From Echinococcus granulosus (taxonomy: Eukaryota; Platyhelminthes; Cestoda; Cyclophyllidea; Taeniidae), in assembly GCF_000524195.1 (NCBI RefSeq), contig NW_020170386.1:706105-770104 (forward strand): a stretch of 64,000 nt of DNA. The letters run 5' to 3'. A model generated the notes under the pieces. That model was not told where the DNA came from. It was given only the letters and a program-made list of their open reading frames with translations, and made no database searches. Both the position numbers and the translations under genes were made by a program. Positions 57,231-64,000 of the stretch are shown one piece after another. Numbering within the stretch: position 1 is the first letter of the stretch; every line of letters begins with the position of its first letter.

Positions 57231-60200
57231 TGTTAGAGGAGGGTTTTCACGCACTATGCAAGCAACAGTTTGGTACCTCCCGACCGATTGGAAGGTTTTG
57301 TATTTGCTACCTCCGATTTTTGTAGAACACCGTGTTCGTATATAAAAATTTGACAAATGGGGAAGAAACCGTAAATGCTCGTAGCATTTTCTATTATTCC
57401 ACGTTTCCACATTGTCAGTTGTGCTAGAATTTTTTTCCTTTGGATGTTGGTAATATTGTCAAGTAGACTGTAGATAACAAATTTACCAAGTCGTGTCCTT
57501 TTGAAGCTTATTGTATAGCTAGGAAGCCAAGATTCAGATAACTTTTTCATGGGAAAGTTCAAAATCCGGTTATTGCTATTGTGAAATGACTAATTAAGCG
57601 ATTTTATTAGTGATTGGTTAAAATTTAAACAAACTCATGCACTTGTTTAAACAAAGGTAGGACATTTGGAACAAAAGTGATCTAAGCTACAGTTAAATTG
57701 CATTTTCACCCCGCCTCCAGACTTTAGAGAAGTTACCTGGGCATTATGACTTGTTTTTGTAAAGTAGCTCATTAGTCCTACCTACAACAGGCACACATTC
57801 CTAAGTTTGTGCAGTGTTCGAATCGCTTTGATGTTCTTATGTAACAGATCTATTCTATTCACATTTTTGCGATATTTTGAAAGAGGGACGAATAGACTTA
57901 TCTCTCCACCTAGTCAAGTCTCCCAGCTTGTGCGGGATTGGATGAGTGTAAAGGAGAGGGGGTAGCTTTATTTTGAGGTTATTTCGACATCATAGTTATT
58001 CCATAATTTCACTGTCAGGTTTTGTCACATTCGTCCCTAGGCGAAATATGAAGTCACCCCGTCTCAACCCAACTACCGAAATGACGCAAAATTACTTACT
58101 TTTATGCCATACATAGACTTGTATATCTAGTATGAAATCAATGTAATGCAACATTGGATTTCAGAGGTATCAGTGGGTTAGCTTCCCACATCTCAGAACG
58201 TCTATGTGATTACCTCGCTTCACAGTTGTGTTTCAGATCATGGCGTTGGTTGCGTGTTGAATACAATATTGGAGGTCGTTTTCCCAGAATGCTGGTTTGT
58301 AGCATAGCCTTCGTTAAATTTCGCCCTAGTGTCTAAAACCTATTGGCCTTGCATCATGCTACACCTTCGGAGGTAGCTTCAAATCCCCGCACCATGAAGG
58401 GTTGGCACGATCGGCCCACTGGAGCTCGCTTTCACACCCCCATCCGTACGTGTACTTACTGGCCTCTATGATTTGCCTTACTTCTCCCCCTTAACGCTGA
58501 CCGCGAGGCAGTGCAGAAGTGTGCATTTCCAATCATTATGTTCTTTTACCATCCCAATACAGCTTTTCACCATAAAAATATCATTCAAAGACATTCCACT
58601 TAAAAAAGCATTGACTCCCAATTTTACGATGCAGAATGGATTATCACTTGACCCATTGTGATCTTCAACTCTACTATATGATTTCAGGAGATGAGGATAC
58701 GTGGAGCAGCCACATGATGAAGAACCTACGTTGAAAACAAAATACTAAACGTGTTGTCCTAGGTCTTGGCCTAACTGAAGCTAGAAGTCATCCACGTGCG
58801 TGACATACTTAAACAGCTGGCAAGTCGATTCCACCTTAGTTGCACGACTGGGAGCCGTATTTGTCCAACATTTGCGTGGGCGTCCAAATTGCCCGCTTAA
58901 ACTGCATTTACATCTACCTCAACCTCAACTGCGATATAACCGTTGTGGAGACGGCACGGTTGGAGGGCTGTTAAAGTGATAGCAGTGGTGGAAGTGGTGG
59001 TAGCTATTCTATTAAAAGCGGGGGTGGAAACAAACGCTGAGAAAAGGGGCACTCTCAGCCCCTATTAATACCTAGCCTTCGGATTAACCCAAAACTTTTG
59101 GGGATGCAGATTACAGGAAATTTATGTTTATACAAAGTGGAATCGCCATTTGTTCGGATCGCACTAAATATGTGCGATCAAATCATAGAACTTTAAAAAT
59201 TTATTGTAGCAGGTAGACAACTCTGGGATAATTGAAAGTGTTCCATAAATATCAAAAAGGATTTATTTGTTTAGGTTTCCTCTTATGGGTTATCAAAAAC
59301 TAAATAGTTGGACTGTTTATGCTCTTCGCTCATTAAGCTTCGTATCCGTCTTAATTTCCACTTTGTGAATTTGAAGCCCAAGCTTCAGATCTTAGAAATG
59401 ATTTGGAGAAAAGTTTACGAAGATTTCTTTGCTTTATCTATTTAACCCACTGACTGATATTTTCTGCAACTTTATAAACTGAGCTAAATTTATTCACCTC
59501 TTGCGGTTGAAAGTTGTGCAAATTCCCGCTTTGATGGTATTTCCTTAGTTAGCTTGCATTCAAAAAGTACAGGATATGATCTCCAGCTCGAAATGCACCA
59601 CTAGAAGAGCCTGAATATCTTTTCATTGAGGCACTTTGTCCAGGACTCCTGCACCCACAGATTTTAAAAATTCGCTCTTACGGGTTTGGAAGTTGTAAGT
59701 ATCCAAATCATCCAAATGAAGCTTAAAGCGTTGATAAAATTGCTTTACATGGTTAAGCGCAGTGTTATTTGTCAATTGTGGATTTCAATGTAAACACAGC
59801 GCGTAAGTTAGAGCAAAGCGAGGGGAGTTGTGTTTTCCTGAAAATATAAATTTAGGACACGTAAAAGATCCACGCACTGCTCCCTTTAGATAATGTCATC
59901 AACCTAGCAACTATCAGTACCAGCATTTGGCTCTCAATTATGTCTAGACCTCCATCTTCGCGCTAGCGTCTACTTAACGCCCCTTTTCCCCTAAATCGCT
60001 CCCGGATTGGGCTCTCTCCAACACTTTCGCTTTAAAAATACATCTTTGTGGCAGGTTTGTTCATGTTTGTGTCCATTTTCCATTTGGATTGTCAAGTTGG
60101 TCAGTCATGGGTAAGATTGCGAGTGCATCTTTCTCACCCAAAAACCCCCCAAACAATTCTGCCCCGCCTCATTTCATTTACTTTGTGGGAGTTCGAGACC

Positions 60201-61427
60201 TTACGAAACTCATTTCACTGCTGATTTACTTGCGCATTCAGTCTGTAAACTACCATTTCCATTCCCAAAGTCTAAAAGCCGATGAGATGTACTTTTTAGC
60301 CGCATAACAAAGCATTGATTGCTCCGTGCAATGTGGCTTAGAGCTAGGATCGGTTCCGTACGTAGGGCGACTCCGTACCTTCACTTTTCCTTTGACATGC
60401 TGTCTTTCCATTAAGGTTATAACAGGAAATTAAGAGGCCGCTTATGTGTCATTAGATGGTGAGCAATAGCTGCACAGAGTAGGTTTGGCAAGCTACCGAA
60501 AATAACTTTCATTTTGCCACCAGCTTTGATGAAGACAAGGCATGTCTTACTCGGCCATCTCCTTAATGTGAATAGAATTTTTACAGCTTTGCCATTCATT
60601 GACGCACTTTTACAAACTCCAAGCAGTCGACTTCGGTATTTGCGATTGCAATGGAGAGGGTTGAGCATCACATGTGTACTAATTGTGGCGCCTCTTTTGA
60701 TGGTCGTGCGTTAGAAACAATTCCACTATCTGACCTCGTCACACCCTCTCCCATAGGGGCATGCGGGCTGGGAACAGGCAACCTTACATGGTTGGCGTGA
60801 CACCTGTCGCGGATGACCCCAACTCAACTGAGCCAAATAAAAGCCTATTGCGAGAGCGGCGTCAGGCATTTTGTGTTCTGTTGTGCCGTTGTCATCACAG
60901 GCGTGCTGACCTCAGTGCTCCCCTTCTAATTACAATGCCCTTTGTCAATGTTAAAATATGCTATTCACGCTTCAATATGCCTGTCGCGCATTGTTGCTAC
61001 TGTGTGCAAGATAATCACAGGCTCAAACTTGCCTTGGACGCATAGGAAAGCTCCACGCGGCTTGGAATCAGGTTAGTGTAGAAGATGTAGAGTTGGGGTT
61101 GCAAAGTATCTGGATGAAAGATGAAGAATGACAATGTATATGATCCACTGACATTTTTTCCCCTGAATGAAAGTTGTCACATTTTATACAATGAAAAGTA
61201 AAGAGGAGTTATTATTGCCAGGGCAAAATTTATTGTAAGCATGTAGTGTGCTAATCTATACATTCAATCTATATTAAATGAAAATTCTTTTATTTGTGTT
61301 CAGGAAGCCACTGTTGTAGAACTCTTATTGATTCATGAATGAGTGGGCAATGCGGATTACCCCTAATTTAAAGCGAGGTGGTGAAAAGTCTCGACTCCTT
61401 ATCCGAATTTGTGAAGTCTTAGATAAA

Positions 61428-61441
61428 GGGGGGGGGGGGGG
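61428..61441 (+). repeat. Poly-G tract (G14)
   Basis: Fourteen consecutive G after AGATAAA. This is the longest homopolymer of G or C in the window, in an otherwise AT-rich intergenic stretch. Confidence 0.9.
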
Positions 61442-61672
61442 CAGATGGTCAATCCACAGTTAAACATCCACCTGATGAGGGTAGATGCCACACAACGGGT
61501 TAACAAAAACCACTTATTCCAAAATAACCATTTACTTGGCTTTTCTCACGTTCATTTTTTGAACTGCCAATGCATACCACAGTGATAATTTCACGATGCT
61601 TATTCAAAGGGCACTGGGGCTGATGACAACGCGTGGGTCATTCAGACGGTATAGTTGTAGGGCCCTTCACCC

Positions 61673-61686
61673 CACACACACACACA
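61673..61686 (+). repeat. (CA)7 microsatellite
   Basis: Seven CA units. A GTGTGTGTGTGCGCGC run follows at 61741-61756, so the two together form a CA/GT-rich cluster. Confidence 0.85.
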
Positions 61687-62181
61687 TTTGCGAACCGGTG
61701 CATACGTAAACACCGCTGCCGTGCTTGTGATTGCGTCCCGGTGTGTGTGTGCGCGCTTTCCGCACGCGAACAGACACCCACTAACATACAGTGAGCGAAC
61801 ACACGCGTGCGAGCACTAGACCTGGTAGCGACGCTTGTAGTGGCTGGCGACAGTATCACCCATATTCCCTTCGCTGATTTCAGAGGCATGAGAAAAACAC
61901 TTGAATGTGTCTCCGTGCGTAAACACGGCCAGAAGTTTTCAACACTACTGCAGCAACTCGTGGGCGCTGGCGACTAGCTGTACCGGGCTGTTTAATTTAC
62001 TTCAGTATCACCCTTTTGGATTCTCCTCTCTTCCACCAGTAATAAGTGAATGCACTGGGGGCGAAAGTTCTCGACCTAGCGGCGTTGGTGCTCTCTGCCC
62101 CAGGGTGTGGTGGCCCGCGGTGCACTCCCGCAAGTTCAGTACGATCTCGCTCCGGGAGTATCGATTTCCTTTGGTGCTCAA

Positions 62182-62226
62182 GTGCATGCACGTACATGCA
62201 AGCACGTACGCACGCGTGCATGCACG
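62182..62226. repeat. Alternating purine-pyrimidine tract
   Basis: About 45 bp made almost wholly of alternating purine and pyrimidine, built from GTGCATGCACGTACATGCA and CACGTACGCACGCGTGCATG. Such sequence favours Z-DNA and contains several small palindromes (TGCATGCA, ACGCGT). Confidence 0.6.
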
Positions 62227-63315
62227 CTCTGCTATCCCGCATGACCGCGTACCGTCAGGCCGGCCTCCCAACTCAGCTGCTCAACAGACCCTGTGCTACG
62301 GCATTGAAAACTATTTCCAGGCGCCTGCATAATTATGCCATGAAATAGTTGCATCCCATGGAAGTCAAGGCAGAGGGGAGGTGGGCGTTAATTGCGTTTC
62401 TACATGTGACACGGTTACCAAGGCACGTTAACGTAGTGGCCCACACGTCAGTGATTGTGAGTTTATGATCGCGAATTGCCTCTTAAGGGGCTTACATTAA
62501 CCACTATGTCACTTGGGCCCTCTCTACTGCTAGTAGGTAAAAGAGTAGATGTATCTTTGTCTGGTGATTGCAATCAAATGAAAATGTTTATATTCACCTG
62601 GGTCCTTGAGAATGTCGATGCACAAAGTGCTGGAGCATGTTCCATACCAGGGAAATCAAGTCAAAGTTTCTGGAGTTGGTTGACGAAAAAAGGTTGACTC
62701 AGTGTATATTCAATCTACAGCTGTAAAGGCGACTATAGAACTCGCTACAGATGATTAATTCGTGAAAATTAAGTAAATAAAAGACCTCATTTCAATCGAA
62801 TATTAGATATCACATCTGTACACATAAGGCACCTTTTTGAAGAAAGCCATTGGCTTTCTACTCGGCGGCAAATTGTGATGATTTGAGGCAATGGAAACAA
62901 AACAAGTGGTGGGAAACGAGTTAGAATTATGAATAGAATTTCCTACAGGAAGACTCACCAATGTAGCCGAATCCTACAACTTTATTTAAGCACACCTAAT
63001 TGTGATTTCTGCCAGTGACAAATATGAGGATGATTTAAATTTCGAAAGCCTCATGAATAATATAATTTACTATCCAAGTTATAAATATGCCCATCAATGT
63101 CCCTGTTTAGAGAGGTGATAGCTACTTATCTGAGTACCCTTCACGAAATAGCAGATACTGGCAACATTAACTAAAAGCCTAGTATTTTAACATAATCTAT
63201 ACAGCTGTTTGGAGTTATTTACTATTTCGGTTAATATATTTACGCAGGCACATGCAAGCTAAAGCAAAAGCGTACCCTCACATGCACATACCTGCCCGAC
63301 CACCCTTCTATCAGC

Positions 63316-63630
63316 ATGGACTCCGGAGCCAAGGAAAGAGGGGGAGGAAAGGTGACCCCAATCGTCCATCTTGTGTGGAGGAAACAATGCAGAACTCAAA
63401 CCACCACCCCATGTCTACAGGTGCTCTCACCTGTCTCGCCACCCACCCCCCATTCTTCTCTGTTCTCCTCTCCTTGTGCGACTCCAATTCCTCTCTCTCG
63501 CTCCGGCGCCCTCCCCCTTCCGAAAACGATCCCAACAGGTGCTGAAGACTCTAGCTCACGCATTTCGCAAATAGGTCAAGATGATACACTACCCTTATTC
63601 TCCTCTCTTTTAGATAAATTAAGACCGTGA
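63316..63630 (+). CDS. Possible terminal exon or small gene
   Basis: An ORF of 104 residues from an ATG at 63316, ending in a TGA at 63628-63630. The second half is Ser/Pro-rich (SPVSPPTPHSSLFSS) and then more protein-like (EDSSSRISQIGQDDTLPLFS). An acceptor-like TCTACAG at 63414-63420 could make 63421-63630 the last exon of a longer gene. A canonical poly(A) signal follows at 63837. No family is recognised. Confidence 0.25.
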   Translation: MDSGAKERGGGKVTPIVHLVWRKQCRTQTTTPCLQVLSPVSPPTPHSSLFSSPCATPIPLSRSGALPLPKTIPTGAEDSSSRISQIGQDDTLPLFSSLLDKLRP

Positions 63631-63836
63631 ATGTGACATTCGGTGCAGTGCGACTAAGGTCCATCTTTCCTACACCCTCTTTCACCATTGCTCAAAAAGT
63701 GATACTATTTATTGAAATTAACTTTTTAGTTGGATTACTTAACTCCACTTTATTGTGCCATAGATTTACCACTTTACACAATTGTTCATGTTTCAGTTGA
63801 AATGTACACAGGTGTTATCAAAGTTCCGTTTAATCG

Positions 63837-63842
63837 AATAAA
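63837..63842 (+). terminator. Candidate poly(A) signal AATAAA
   Basis: AATAAA followed by a T-rich run, about 207 bp after the stop of the possible terminal exon at 63316-63630. Confidence 0.35.
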
Positions 63843-64000
63843 GTTTTTTTTTATTGTACATTTACTTATCTAGGTTCTTCAGTATTTGTAATTTCGGTTT
63901 ATGTTTTGGTGACCGAGTTTCTGTCCATACACGTGACCTTCCATCGCTACTGGCATGCCCAATTACGTCTTGAAGGTTGATTTGGACGATATATTGATAG

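Larger units (their letters stand above)
55888..63315. other. Largely gene-free region
   Basis: About 7.4 kb in which no exon could be supported. Most of it (57300-61400 and 62350-63240) is AT-rich with only chance ORFs. Two GC-richer blocks stand out, 56560-57230 and 61640-62330. Both have overlapping ORFs on several frames and simple-sequence tracts, but no recognisable protein. Either could be a CpG-rich promoter or first-exon region, or mobile-element remnant. Confidence 0.45.

Noticed and set aside
58335..58425. tRNA-like stretch with GCTTCAAATCCCCGCACCA
   Set aside because: The T-arm-like element is suggestive, but no D-arm, anticodon stem or acceptor pairing could be built around it.
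61901..62348. ORFs of 143 and 100 aa in the GC-richer block
   Set aside because: Open on both strands because of CpG/CA-rich tracts; sequence such as MHVHASTYARVHA is translated simple repeat.

Overview
The window reads as nuclear DNA of a flatworm, most likely a tapeworm (cestode). Protein-coding genes of animal type are split by GT-AG introns. Many of these introns are extremely short (28-41 bp), next to others of 0.5-2.4 kb. There is no operon structure and there are no bacterial signals. The genus cannot be fixed from sequence alone. All gene models below were built by hand from reading frame, splice sites, phase agreement and remembered family motifs. No database search was run.

Layout, left to right. 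1-2245: intergenic, with two copies of a ~195 bp LTR-like repeat. 2246-14355 (+): a 22-exon gene for a long, mostly disordered protein whose N-terminus resembles the centriolar protein CEP295. 15226-16901 (+): uracil-DNA glycosylase (UNG), 3 exons. 16902-19211: intergenic, with a third LTR-like copy. 19212-20171 (+): URI1, an intronless prefoldin-like RPB5 interactor. 20513-21374 (-): RNA polymerase II subunit RPB7, 6 exons. 22140-33466 (+): a beta-arrestin, 12 exons. 35355-38419 (-): a ZSWIM2-like ubiquitin ligase with SWIM, RING, degenerate ZZ and RING-H2 modules. 39198-45506 (+): alpha-actinin, 17 exons plus two candidate in-frame micro-exons. 47175-54637 (+): the iron-sulfur DNA helicase DDX11/CHL1, 6 exons. 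55111-55584 (-): an unidentified 157-aa basic/coiled-coil ORF. 55706-55887 (+): a possible tiny two-exon gene. 55888-63315: largely gene-free, with GC-rich, CA/GT-rich and poly-G tracts. 63316-63630 (+): a possible terminal exon followed by AATAAA.

The genes do not form one pathway. There are thematic pairings. URI1 and RPB7 (both RNA polymerase II related) are convergent neighbours. UNG and DDX11 are genome-maintenance enzymes. CEP295-like and ZSWIM2-like proteins point to centriole/cilium or sperm biology. Two divergent pairs (RPB7/arrestin and ZSWIM2/alpha-actinin) are each separated by about 0.77 kb, probably containing bidirectional promoters.

Points most worth a second look: a TRIM-like LTR pair, two in-frame micro-exons in the alpha-actinin EF-hand region, alternative donors that may include or exclude a clathrin-box-like motif in arrestin, an AG|GT duplication flanking a 30-bp intron, and missing zinc ligands in the ZSWIM2-like protein. 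No clearly undescribed multi-gene system was found.
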